Source: CAVXZE01 sp963766175
Lineage (GTDB): Bacteria > Myxococcota_A > UBA9160 > UBA6930
Assembly: GCA_963766175.1 (NCBI GenBank)
Contig: CAVXZE010000019.1
Coordinates: forward strand, 60,970-124,969
Length of the DNA stretch: 64,000 nucleotides
Direction of reading: 5' to 3'
How positions within the stretch are numbered: the first letter of the stretch is position 1; each line of letters opens with the position of its first letter. This document shows, in pieces, positions 15,019-23,196 of the stretch. The translations under genes were made by a program, and so were the position numbers. Below the pieces are notes generated by a model, which was not told where the DNA came from, searched no databases, and worked only from the letters and a program-made list of their open reading frames with translations.

Positions 15019-16737
15019 TCAGTGGATCTCGGCGAGCCCGGGCGGAATCAAGAGCGGAGTTCCGGCGGGAAGCACCTGGAGCGTAGCGACGAGCTGGCGA
15101 ACAGCGGACGGAAGTGAGAACGAGGACACGCTGGCGCGAACCGAGGCGCCCAGCGCATCCTGGATCTGCTGGGCGAGAGGCCTGGGCAGGGGGTAGGAGA
15201 CCAGTGCCACGTCGGCATCCGCATCGATGCCGACCGCTCTCTTGGCCTCGAGAACGGCCGTTCGCAAGCCGCCCAGAACATCCACCAGACCGAGCTCGCT
15301 GGCCTGGGCCCCGGTCCAGACGCGACCCTGACCGATGGCGTCGACAGCTTCCGGAGTCAGCTCGCGGCCGGCGGCGACGCGGCCCACAAAGCTCTCGTAG
15401 ACGCTGCGCACGTCCGCCCGAAGCCGCCTGCGGGTCGACGGCGAGAGTGGCCGCGAGGCCAGCAGCAGGTCCGCGTGCTCACCGCGGGTCAGCTCCTCCA
15501 CGCCAACGCCGAGTTTCTCGAAGAGCCCGCCGAGGACGGGGCGAAGCACGAAGACGCCAATCGAGCCGGTGTAGGTCGCTGGCTGGCTGACGATCCGATC
15601 CGCTCCGCAAGCCACGTAGTAGCCACCGGAGGCGGCCACGTCCGAGAAGGAGGCGATCACCGGCTTGCCCTGCTCCCGGGCCCGCTGGGTCGCTCGCCAG
15701 ACCAGGTCCGAGGCCATCGCCGAGCCCCCGGGACTGTCGATCCGGAAAATGATCGCATCGATCTCCGGAGCCGCGGTGGCAGCCGCGAATGCCTTGGAGA
15801 GGGCGGTGGAGGCGAGCTCCTGCCGTCCTCCCGGACCGCCGGATCCGGCGCCAGCCACCACCGGACCGGTCCCGTAGATCAGGGCGAAGCTGGCGACCGG
15901 GTCGAAGCCGACGCTGGACGGATCGACCTGTGCGTACTCCGCGCCCTCCATCACCGGTCGCTCCTCTTCCCCATCCCGGAGCTGTTCCAGGATCTCGTCG
16001 AAGAAGCCGACCCCGTCGGTGAGCCCGAGTTCCTGCATCTCGGCGGGAGTCGCGGGCGCCGCGTCGATGGCCGCGTGGATCTGCTCCGGGGTCAGGGAGC
16101 GCCCTTCGGCGATCGCCTCGACGAAGCGAGCGAAGACGGAGTCGAGAAGCGCCGTTGTCATCTCCCGGTTCGCCTCGGACATCTTGGATTCCGCGAAGCT
16201 CTCCACGGCGCTCTTGTACTTGCCGATTCTCTCGTACTCGACTTCGATGCCGAGCTTCTCGAAGAAGCCGCCCAGGAACAGATACTCGGCGGCCAGACCG
16301 ACGAAGGGATTGCGGGATCCGGGAGCCATGTAGATCTGATCGGCTCCGGTCGCGATGAAGTACTCGAGGTTGGCACCGAATTTCTCGATCTCGAGATAGG
16401 CGACGGTTCGCCGGCCCGGCGCCGAGATCCGGGCGATCGCCGCCCGGATCTCGTCGGCCTTCCCCCAGCCGATACTGACCGGACGAATCCGCAGCACGAC
16501 TGCGGAGAGTCGCTCGTCGCGCTCCGCCTTGGCGAGCTCCGAGAGCAGACCGATCAAGGGTCGCTCGGGTGTGCCGAACAGCCGGGAGAGATAGGGAGTG
16601 GAGTGGGTCTCCACGTACGACCCCTCGAGATCCATCACCAGAACGGTCCCGTCCTCGACTCCGGGCCCGCGGCCGACCATCAGCCATGCCAGGACCAGCA
16701 GGAGCAGGACGAGGCCGACGATCCACCGTTTTGCCAC
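15019..16737 (-). CDS. sppA: Signal peptide peptidase SppA, 67K type
   Basis: The 572-residue protein has an N-terminal transmembrane anchor (WIVGLVLLLLVLAWLMV) and two tandem S49 domains. The general-base lysine is in RIGKYKSAVESF in the first domain. The nucleophilic serine is in DVAASGGYYVACGAD in the second. This split Lys/Ser dyad is typical of the long SppA form. It degrades cleaved signal peptides in the cytoplasmic membrane. The start is GTG 16737, with GGGAGGAGAAAG directly before it; the same frame is open far upstream, but that part is antisense to the thiolase gene. Its promoter lies in the 60-bp divergent gap before 16801. Confidence 0.93.
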   Translation of the reverse strand: MAKRWIVGLVLLLLVLAWLMVGRGPGVEDGTVLVMDLEGSYVETHSTPYLSRLFGTPERPLIGLLSELAKAERDERLSAVVLRIRPVSIGWGKADEIRAAIARISAPGRRTVAYLEIEKFGANLEYFIATGADQIYMAPGSRNPFVGLAAEYLFLGGFFEKLGIEVEYERIGKYKSAVESFAESKMSEANREMTTALLDSVFARFVEAIAEGRSLTPEQIHAAIDAAPATPAEMQELGLTDGVGFFDEILEQLRDGEEERPVMEGAEYAQVDPSSVGFDPVASFALIYGTGPVVAGAGSGGPGGRQELASTALSKAFAAATAAPEIDAIIFRIDSPGGSAMASDLVWRATQRAREQGKPVIASFSDVAASGGYYVACGADRIVSQPATYTGSIGVFVLRPVLGGLFEKLGVGVEELTRGEHADLLLASRPLSPSTRRRLRADVRSVYESFVGRVAAGRELTPEAVDAIGQGRVWTGAQASELGLVDVLGGLRTAVLEAKRAVGIDADADVALVSYPLPRPLAQQIQDALGASVRASVSSFSLPSAVRQLVATLQVLPAGTPLLIPPGLAEIH

Positions 16738-16800
16738 CTTTCTCCTCCCTCGACTCTCGGAAACGAAACTTCCGAGGACCGTAGGGTATCCTAGGTGGCA

Positions 16801-18408
16801 ATGGCCAAGTCGGTCTACATCGCGGGGGTGGGGCTCACCAAGGTCGACCTCACCGGACAGGTCTTCGGCAGCATCTTCGACCTCTTCGCCGAGGCCTACC
16901 GCGGCGCCTTGGAGGACTCCCGGATTCGCTCCTTCGGCGCCGTACAGGTCGGCATCATGGACAGCGAGGAGTTCGAGAACCGCGCCAACATCGCCGCCAA
17001 GGTGGCAGATCGGCTGGGACTGACCGGTGTACCGGCAATCCGCAGCGAGACGGCGTCCTCCACCGGCGCGGCCGCCTTCCACGAGGCCTACTACAAGGTC
17101 GCCTCGGGACAGTTCGAGAATGTGTTGGTCCTGGCCGGCGAGCGGATGAAGACAGTCACCACCCAGGCCGCCACCAACATCATGTCGAAGACCGTGGACC
17201 CGGTCGAGCGGCGCTTCGGCTTCACGATGCCGGGGCTGATCGCGCTGGTCACTCAGGCCTGGTTCCGCGAGCGGGGCATCAAGGGAAAGGCCGTGGACAA
17301 CGTGCTGGCCCGGCTGATGCAGCGGGCCCACACGCTGGGGGCGGCGAATCCCCTCGCGGCCTTCTTCGGCAGGCCCGAGCCCCTCTCGGCCTACTTCGAC
17401 AGCTCGCAGAACTCCCCGGTGGCGACCCCCCTGATGCGCAAGGACTGCTCCCCCATCTGCGACGGAGCCGCGGCGCTGATCCTGACTTCGAAGCCGCAAG
17501 CGATCCAGGTGGCCGGCATCGGCTCCGCCACCGAGACCTCCTCGATTCTCGACCGCAAGGCGCTCTCCCATCTCGACGCCACACGCCAGGCGGCAAAGGT
17601 CGCCTACTGGCGCGCCGGAATCGCCGACCCGCGCCAGATCGACGGTCTGGTCGTCGAGGCCCACGATGCCTTCAACAGCTTGCTGCCGATCGGCCTTGTC
17701 GACCTCCTGCTCGTCGATGACGACGAAGCCATCGAGGCGCTGATGAAGAGCCCCCGGAAGGCCCTCGGAGATCCCCTCGAACACCCGCTCACGGGACTCA
17801 AGGGCCGGATCCCCACCAATCTCTCGGGCGGGCTCAAGGCGCGCGGCCATCCAGTGGGCGGAACCGGGCTCTTCCAGATCGCCGAGAACTACCTCCAGCT
17901 GACCGAGCGCTTCCCGAATCCCCGCGCCCAGGTTCGCCGGGCCAGCCTCGGCCTCGCCCACTCGATCGGAGGCCCCGGCAACAACGTCTACGTGACGATC
18001 CTGGAGCGCTCGGATTCAGCCCGGAAACGGGACGAGGTGGCGAAACCGAGACTTCAGTTCCAGTCCTCGACTCGCGAAGCCGTGAAGGAGGGCGGCGCGA
18101 AGCTCCACGGCGCGCGGGCCGTGGTGGAGGCCGCCACCACGATCTTCGTAACGCCGGGGCGCTCCAGTGAGCCGGTCCACGTCGCAGTGCTGCGGATCGA
18201 CGGACGGCGCATGTTCGCCAAGCTCGATCACTCCTTAGATGCGACGGAAGCCCCCGAGGAGGTCCTGGCCGGCCAGAAGGTGAAATTTCTGGTCAAAGAC
18301 GACGGCGACCACTACTTCCAGGTCGACCGCGGCGTGAGCCGTGACTTCGGCCGTCTCGTCGATCGCCTCCGCACCCGCCTCTCCCGAGGCGGAGACACGG
18401 TCACATGA
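16801..18408 (+). CDS. Thiolase-like protein fused to a C-terminal OB-fold (DUF35-like) domain; usual catalytic Cys replaced by Ser
   Basis: The protein has 535 residues. Residues 1-~400 are a thiolase of the SCP2/archaeal acetyl-CoA acetyltransferase type: KSVYIAGVGLTKVD, SPICDGAAALILTS, GGLKARGHPVGGTG (active-site His) and LAHSIGGPGNNVYVT. Residues ~425-520 look like the OB-fold part of DUF35/ChsH2-type partner proteins, normally a separate chain. The nucleophile position, usually Cys in (C)STG, reads SETASSTGAAAF, so Ser86 stands where Cys is expected. It may be a non-condensing or altered acyl-CoA enzyme. ATG 16801 is preferred; GTG 16795 is the alternative. The 3' end overlaps the dehydrogenase gene by 8 nt. 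Confidence 0.78.
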   Translation: MAKSVYIAGVGLTKVDLTGQVFGSIFDLFAEAYRGALEDSRIRSFGAVQVGIMDSEEFENRANIAAKVADRLGLTGVPAIRSETASSTGAAAFHEAYYKVASGQFENVLVLAGERMKTVTTQAATNIMSKTVDPVERRFGFTMPGLIALVTQAWFRERGIKGKAVDNVLARLMQRAHTLGAANPLAAFFGRPEPLSAYFDSSQNSPVATPLMRKDCSPICDGAAALILTSKPQAIQVAGIGSATETSSILDRKALSHLDATRQAAKVAYWRAGIADPRQIDGLVVEAHDAFNSLLPIGLVDLLLVDDDEAIEALMKSPRKALGDPLEHPLTGLKGRIPTNLSGGLKARGHPVGGTGLFQIAENYLQLTERFPNPRAQVRRASLGLAHSIGGPGNNVYVTILERSDSARKRDEVAKPRLQFQSSTREAVKEGGAKLHGARAVVEAATTIFVTPGRSSEPVHVAVLRIDGRRMFAKLDHSLDATEAPEEVLAGQKVKFLVKDDGDHYFQVDRGVSRDFGRLVDRLRTRLSRGGDTVT

Positions 18409-19507
18409 TCAGGACGCCGCGGGCGTTCACGCCTTTCAGCATGTCGTCGAAGGCGCGGTTGATCTCGTCGATCGGATAGGTCGCGGTGACCAGCTCGTCG
18501 AGCTTGAGGCGATTCGACCGGTAGAGATTCAAGAGCCGCGGGAAGTCGATCTTCGGCCGCGCCGATCCGTACATGGAGCCGGTGAGCACCTTCTCCTGGA
18601 ACGGCATCATGAAGGTGCCGAGGGTCACCGTCCCATCCGCCCGGGTCACGCCGACCACCACCGCCGTCCCGCCCTTGTGAATGGCGTTGTAGGCCTGGGC
18701 AATCACCTCGGGGATGCCAATACACTCAAAAGAGTAGTCCGCTCCCCCTCCGGTGATCTCGCCGATCTTGGCGACCGGGTCGCCGTCGCGGCCCGGGTTG
18801 ATGGTGTGCGTCGCTCCGAACTGCTGGGCGAACTCGAGCTTCTTGTCCTCGAGATCCACGGCGATGATCTTCTCCGCTCCGGCCAGCGCCGCGCCCTGGA
18901 TCACGTTCAGCCCGATGCCTCCGGCGCCGAACACGGCGACGCTGGAGCCGGCCTCCACCTTGGCGGTATTGAGGGCGGCGCCCACGCCGGTCATCACCGC
19001 GCAGCCCACCAGCGCCGCTTTGTCCAGGGGGATCTCGGGATCGATCTTGAGCACGTTGTCCCGGTGCACGGTGGCGTACTCGGCCATCACCGAGACACCC
19101 GCGTAGTGATTGAGCGTGTTGCCGTCCCGGTCCTTCAGGCGCGAGGTGCCGTCGGGCAGTGTGAACACGGCCTTGGCGCTCATGTCGCAGAGCGCCGGGC
19201 GACCCTCGACGCAATAGCGGCACCGCCCGCACATCGGTATCCAGACGATCGCCACGTGGTCGCCGATGGCGAGGTCCTCGACCCCCTCACCCAGCTCCTC
19301 GATCACGCCGGCGGCCTCGTGACCGAGCACCAGCGGGGGAGGCATCGGGATGGTTCCGTTCACCGCCGAGTAGTCGCTGTGGCAGACGCCGCAGGCGGCG
19401 ATCTTCACCATCACCTCGCCGCGGCGGGGAGACTCGACCTCAACCTCCTCGACGCACACCGGCTTGTTCCACTCGCGAACGATGACGGCCTTTCCTCGCT
19501 TGCCCAT
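18401..19507 (-). CDS. Zinc-dependent alcohol dehydrogenase (MDR superfamily, class III-like)
   Basis: The 368-residue protein has catalytic-zinc ligands in CGVCHSD, GHEAAGVIEELGEGV and a downstream Cys, the structural-zinc cluster CGRCRYCVEGRPALC, and the NAD motif VFGAGGIGLNVIQGA followed by an Asp (VDLED), suggesting NAD preference. It oxidises alcohols to aldehydes reversibly. The ATG at 19507 has GGAGAAG six nucleotides before it. It is convergent with and overlaps the thiolase-OB gene by 8 nt. The substrate is not specified; the SGAALN-type gap pattern points to broad primary-alcohol enzymes. Confidence 0.9.
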   Translation of the reverse strand: MGKRGKAVIVREWNKPVCVEEVEVESPRRGEVMVKIAACGVCHSDYSAVNGTIPMPPPLVLGHEAAGVIEELGEGVEDLAIGDHVAIVWIPMCGRCRYCVEGRPALCDMSAKAVFTLPDGTSRLKDRDGNTLNHYAGVSVMAEYATVHRDNVLKIDPEIPLDKAALVGCAVMTGVGAALNTAKVEAGSSVAVFGAGGIGLNVIQGAALAGAEKIIAVDLEDKKLEFAQQFGATHTINPGRDGDPVAKIGEITGGGADYSFECIGIPEVIAQAYNAIHKGGTAVVVGVTRADGTVTLGTFMMPFQEKVLTGSMYGSARPKIDFPRLLNLYRSNRLKLDELVTATYPIDEINRAFDDMLKGVNARGVLIM

Positions 19508-19589
19508 GGTTCTACTTCTCCCGACGCGCCGCGCACGTCCTGCAAAGGGGGTTGAAGGATGCGAGTCTACGGAAGCGTTGACTCCAGTG

Positions 19590-20810
19590 TCAAACCAGCG
19601 TTGGCGCGGGCGAACCCAGTTCGATGGTGGTGATCTCGCGGGGACAGTTGACGCGGAGGGCGGGGCCGGCCACGCCAACGCCGCGGTTCACATAGAGGAC
19701 CGATCCGTTCTCGCGGAAGAGCCCGCGGTGGTACCGGGTGACCAGGCGCGCCAGGTTGAGTCGGCCCCCGAAACTCGGAAGAGCCAGCTGGCCGCCGTGG
19801 GTGTGACCGGCGAGCACCAGCGGAAAGCCGAGACGCGCCGCCTGGGGAAAGGCCTCGGGGCGATGCACCAGCAGCACCGTGGGGCCGTCACAGGGCATCT
19901 TCTCCGCCAGCCCCTGCAGATCCGGAAGATCGGCACCCCGCGCCGTCCAGTCTCGCCCCGGGTCATCGATTCCCGCCAGGTAGAGCGGCGCCGATACGGG
20001 AAGTCGCACCACCTCCTTGCGAAGCAATCGGAGATCGGGTGCGTAGTCGCGCAGCGCCACGGCCACTTGTTCGGCTCCGACGTAGGTATCGTGATTGCCG
20101 AGAACGGCGAACACTCCGTATCGCGTCCGAAGTCCCGCGAGTGCGCGGGCTCCTCGCTCGAGAAAAGAGGGATCGAAGTCGAAGATGTCACCGGTCATCA
20201 CGACCAGGTCGGGATCGAGGGCGTTGATCCGCCCCACCAACCGCTCGAGGCGCCGACCCTGCATGCCGTTGCCGATGTGGAGGTCGGAGGTCTGGACGAT
20301 GCGAAGGCCCCGAAGGCCCTCAGAGAGATTCTCCAGGGGAATCCGCAGGTGGGTGTGGGTGAGATGGGCTTGTCCGCCGGTGAAGCCCCAGAGCAGCATG
20401 CCGGCGATGGTTCCCACGATGGGAATGCTCACCAGGCGAAACACCTGGAAGACCCACTCGGCGGAGACCCCGAGCAGCGAGAGCAGACCGCCGATGGGGA
20501 GAAAGCCCAGCCAGGTTGCCACCACCGCCATACCGAGGAGGATGGTGGCGACTCCGAGGCCCATGTACGCCCTGGCGATCAAGCCCGGGAAGCCCCCGCG
20601 CCGCCGCGCCCCTCGCAGCACCGGCACCAGATAGGCGTTCGCCGCGACCAGAAGCGCGGCAAGGACCAGCCCGATGCCGAGACCCGGACCCTCCCGGTTC
20701 GCCAGCACCACCGTGACCCAGTGGCCGACCACCACCTGCGTCACACCCAGAATCACCGCCAGAGTGAGGATCAGGCGACCGAAGAGAAGCCTGCGGATCC
20801 GGCTCTTCAT
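19590..20810 (-). CDS. Membrane-anchored metallophosphoesterase (YaeI-like)
   Basis: The 406-residue protein has an N-terminal region with about four to five hydrophobic segments (residues ~10-145). It is followed by a calcineurin-like phosphoesterase domain containing all signature metal ligands: SDLHIGN, GDIFDFD, GNHD and GHTHGGQ. YaeI-type enzymes act on phospholipid-derived or phosphodiester substrates at the membrane. The multi-span N-terminus is longer than the single helix of E. coli YaeI. It lies 82 nt from the dehydrogenase gene, and its start faces the repeat-like sequence before the acetyltransferase gene. Confidence 0.88.
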   Translation of the reverse strand: MKSRIRRLLFGRLILTLAVILGVTQVVVGHWVTVVLANREGPGLGIGLVLAALLVAANAYLVPVLRGARRRGGFPGLIARAYMGLGVATILLGMAVVATWLGFLPIGGLLSLLGVSAEWVFQVFRLVSIPIVGTIAGMLLWGFTGGQAHLTHTHLRIPLENLSEGLRGLRIVQTSDLHIGNGMQGRRLERLVGRINALDPDLVVMTGDIFDFDPSFLERGARALAGLRTRYGVFAVLGNHDTYVGAEQVAVALRDYAPDLRLLRKEVVRLPVSAPLYLAGIDDPGRDWTARGADLPDLQGLAEKMPCDGPTVLLVHRPEAFPQAARLGFPLVLAGHTHGGQLALPSFGGRLNLARLVTRYHRGLFRENGSVLYVNRGVGVAGPALRVNCPREITTIELGSPAPTLV

Positions 20811-20835
20811 GGATCGAGAATAGGCGATGCGAGAG

Positions 20836-20857
20836 TGCGCGGGAGAAATGCAGTCTA
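20836..20857 (-). repeat. Degenerate family A repeat end at an acetyltransferase stop
   Basis: Read on the minus strand, the sequence from 20857 is TAGACTGCATTTCTCCC. It matches the family A terminus TAGCCTGCATTTCTCACC (44669) with two differences. Its TAG is the stop codon of the acetyltransferase gene, the same arrangement seen at the other ends. Homology does not clearly extend further in, so this may be a decayed solo end. Confidence 0.5.
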
Positions 20858-21832
20858 GAAGCGGTCGGCGGTCCAGAAGCCGAAGCTCTCGGCGGGCAGG
20901 ACCGTCTCGAGAAAACGATCGAGGTCTCCGGCCTCGGGCGGCTCGACGCCGAGACGTTTCGCCAGCGCCCCAGGGTCGATGCAGCGCAGCATGCCGGTGG
21001 GATCCTCGACCCCCTGGCGAGCGAAGCCGCGGTCGTCGAGGGCGCGCTCCAGCTCCGGGTCGAGGTGAAGGTTTCCGGCGACGGCGTGCCCGTCGACCAT
21101 CGCGGCGAAGAGATCTGCCAACGCCGCGGCGCCGTCCGCGCCATGCCCGAATTCGGTGAGGATCGGGAAACCTTCCAGGATCGTCGAACGGGCGTAGGCC
21201 AGCACCTCTCCCCCACCGCGGGCGACGCGAAAGTCCTCTTCCGGGTTTCCCGCATTCGCCAGCGAGGCCTTCCAGAGCGGCTCGTCGCGTACCACCGTTC
21301 CGTCGACGGAGCCCGAGTAGCGCCGGTAGATGGCCTTGACCGCCGCCAGATCCCGAGCCGGTTCGAAGGGCAGGATCTCCGCATCCGGTATCGGGGGCGC
21401 GGGGTCGCGCCGCTCGAGCAGGGTGCGCGTCACCACCCAGGAGCGCCAGCCGAGCCGGGTGTACCAGGGAATCCGCACCGCGAAGAGCAGCGAGATCTCG
21501 AGTCCCGACCGGGACATCGCCTCGACGGCGTGATCCAGCAGGGCACCTGCGACGCCACTGCGCCGATGCTCGGGCAAAGTGAAGACGCTCCCGATCCCGC
21601 CGGCCGGAACCGCCTCCCCGCAGATCCGCAGGGGCCGCGGAAAGATCTGCACACAGGAGACCAGGCGCCCCGCCTCCGCCGCGACCCAGACGTTCTCGTC
21701 CGAGAAGGTCGGATCGTTCTCGACGTAGCGGCGAAAGAAGTCCCGCCCATGCCAGCCATCCGCCATCGGCCAGTGATCGAGGAGCTCGAGAAGCGGCTCC
21801 CGCTCGGCTCTCTGTAGCGTCCGAAGCTCCAT
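20855..21832 (-). CDS. GNAT-family N-acetyltransferase (Eis-like two-domain form)
   Basis: The 325-residue protein has an N-terminal GNAT domain with the acetyl-CoA loop GIGSVFTLPEHRRSGVAGALLDHAV and a second, degenerate acetyltransferase-like domain (residues ~160-320). This layout is seen in Eis-like enzymes, though it lacks an obvious sterol-carrier third domain. The acceptor substrate is unknown. Start ATG at 21832. The TAG stop lies in a short repeat end. It lies 42 nt downstream of the first LuxR-type regulator gene, so read-through from that gene is possible. Confidence 0.8.
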   Translation of the reverse strand: MELRTLQRAEREPLLELLDHWPMADGWHGRDFFRRYVENDPTFSDENVWVAAEAGRLVSCVQIFPRPLRICGEAVPAGGIGSVFTLPEHRRSGVAGALLDHAVEAMSRSGLEISLLFAVRIPWYTRLGWRSWVVTRTLLERRDPAPPIPDAEILPFEPARDLAAVKAIYRRYSGSVDGTVVRDEPLWKASLANAGNPEEDFRVARGGGEVLAYARSTILEGFPILTEFGHGADGAAALADLFAAMVDGHAVAGNLHLDPELERALDDRGFARQGVEDPTGMLRCIDPGALAKRLGVEPPEAGDLDRFLETVLPAESFGFWTADRF

Positions 21833-21874
21833 CGGCGGGAGTATACGCCGCGGGTGAGCTGCGCCTTCCCCTTC

Positions 21875-23020
21875 CTACTCGAGACGGAGGCCGGCCAGGC
21901 CGGTCACCAATACCCGAACCAGGTCTGACTGCCGGTGGGTATCCGTCTTGACGAAGAGCTGCTTCAGGTGACCGCGGACCGTGTGGATGGTGATGCCGAG
22001 AGCGTCGCTGATCGCGGGAAGTCGCATCCCCGCGGCGATCCGAGCGGCAACCTCGGCTTCCACCGGCGTGAACCCGTAGATCCGGCTAAGCCGCTCCGGA
22101 GACCCGTCCACCTGAACATCCGGCTCGGAGACGAAGATCGCAGAGGTGGCCCTGTGCTCGAACAGCGGCAAAGATTCGACACTCATTGGTGTAACGACGA
22201 CTTCCAGGGGAGAGCGTCCCGAAGGGCGCAGGAGCCGCATCACCGCGCCCGCATCCTCCCCGTTGCCCGCTCCCGTTTCCGCCGCGCCGGCGAGGGCGCG
22301 CCGAAGCGCGTCGGTCTGCTTCGGAGTCGAGGCCGAGAGGCCGTTCCGATCCAGGATCAGCCCGTCGTGTGCGGCCAGGATCCGCTCGGCGGTCTGATTG
22401 ATGGCAATGGGAGTTCCCCGCTCGCCGAGCAGGATCACACCACCGAGGAGCCGGTCGAGCGCCTCCTCCGAGGCACCGGCCCGCATCTCCGCACCCCGGA
22501 TTCGGGAGTGGATCGCCAGCGCCCGCTGGAGATGGGGAACCAGCGCGCGGACCGGCTCGAGATCTTCATCCCGTAAGGGCCCGCTGCTCTTCTCCCGGAA
22601 GCCGGCGAGATCCGAAAGCGGCTCCCCCGAACCGTCATTGTGGAGAAACGCCACGAACGGATGGGCAGCGCCCTGGGGGCGCATCCAATCGTTGTAGAAC
22701 TCGGTCTGTCGCTGCTCGCTCTCGGGAATGATGCTGTCGCACAGGAGAACTCGACCCTCTCTTGCCTCCAGGCCAAAGGGTCGCCAGGGATTCAGTCGGT
22801 AGAAGTGAGACCGGTACGCGTCTTCGTGGTGCGAATCGATTCCGGCGGAGGCGATGATGCCGCGGTCACCGTCATGGGGGTGACGGAAGACGAGATGCAC
22901 GCTCGCAAGCTGCAGCGCCTCACCGAGACCATCCAGGAACGCCGGCCAGCGCTCGGGCTCCAGCGCCGCTTGGTAGATTCGATCGATGTGGGATCCCAAG
23001 CCGGGGGGTTGGCTCTCCAC
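21875..23020 (-). CDS. LuxR-type (HTH) transcriptional regulator, paralog 1
   Basis: The 381-residue protein begins GTG-ESQPPGLGSHIDRIYQAAL. An N-terminal sensor-like region (residues 1-200) is followed by a PAS-like segment (LDRLLGGVILLGERGTPIAIN). The C-terminal LuxR helix-turn-helix reads YGFTPVEAEVAARIAAGM, ISDALGITIHTVRGHLKQLFVKT. The inducer is unknown. It is a close paralog of the next gene upstream (23197-24348), alignable over almost the whole length. The GTG at 23020 has GGAG about 10 nt before it. A TGAACAACGTTCA dyad lies 124 nt upstream of the start and is shared with the paralog. Confidence 0.85.
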   Translation of the reverse strand: MESQPPGLGSHIDRIYQAALEPERWPAFLDGLGEALQLASVHLVFRHPHDGDRGIIASAGIDSHHEDAYRSHFYRLNPWRPFGLEAREGRVLLCDSIIPESEQRQTEFYNDWMRPQGAAHPFVAFLHNDGSGEPLSDLAGFREKSSGPLRDEDLEPVRALVPHLQRALAIHSRIRGAEMRAGASEEALDRLLGGVILLGERGTPIAINQTAERILAAHDGLILDRNGLSASTPKQTDALRRALAGAAETGAGNGEDAGAVMRLLRPSGRSPLEVVVTPMSVESLPLFEHRATSAIFVSEPDVQVDGSPERLSRIYGFTPVEAEVAARIAAGMRLPAISDALGITIHTVRGHLKQLFVKTDTHRQSDLVRVLVTGLAGLRLE

Positions 23021-23144
23021 TTCAGCGCACTCCGCAGCAGTCTCATTGGGCGGGGCGAGAACAGGGGTTCAATGCCCTCACCAGAATGAGGTGGATCTTA
23101 TCAGTTTTCTAGGGTGAAGCACGTAGGCTTTTCTGGAAAAACCC

Positions 23145-23157
23145 TGAACAACGTTCA
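23145..23157. promoter_or_regulatory. Candidate operator: TGAACAACGTTCA dyad upstream of LuxR paralog 1
   Basis: This is a perfect 5+5 inverted repeat (TGAAC/GTTCA, 3-nt spacer) in the 176-bp gap between the two regulator genes. Read on the minus strand, 16 bases around it (AACGTTGTTCAGGGTT) match the upstream region of paralog 2 with two changes. A TAAGAT -10-like hexamer lies between the dyad and the start. Confidence 0.55.
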
Positions 23158-23196
23158 GAGAGCGTTTGGGCAGAATCGGGCCAGGCTAGCCACTCG

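Noticed and set aside
15019..17961. A 980-codon frame for SppA running back through the thiolase gene
   Set aside because: Only the part from the GTG at 16737, with a strong ribosome site and membrane anchor, is SppA. Upstream of it the frame is antisense to the thiolase.
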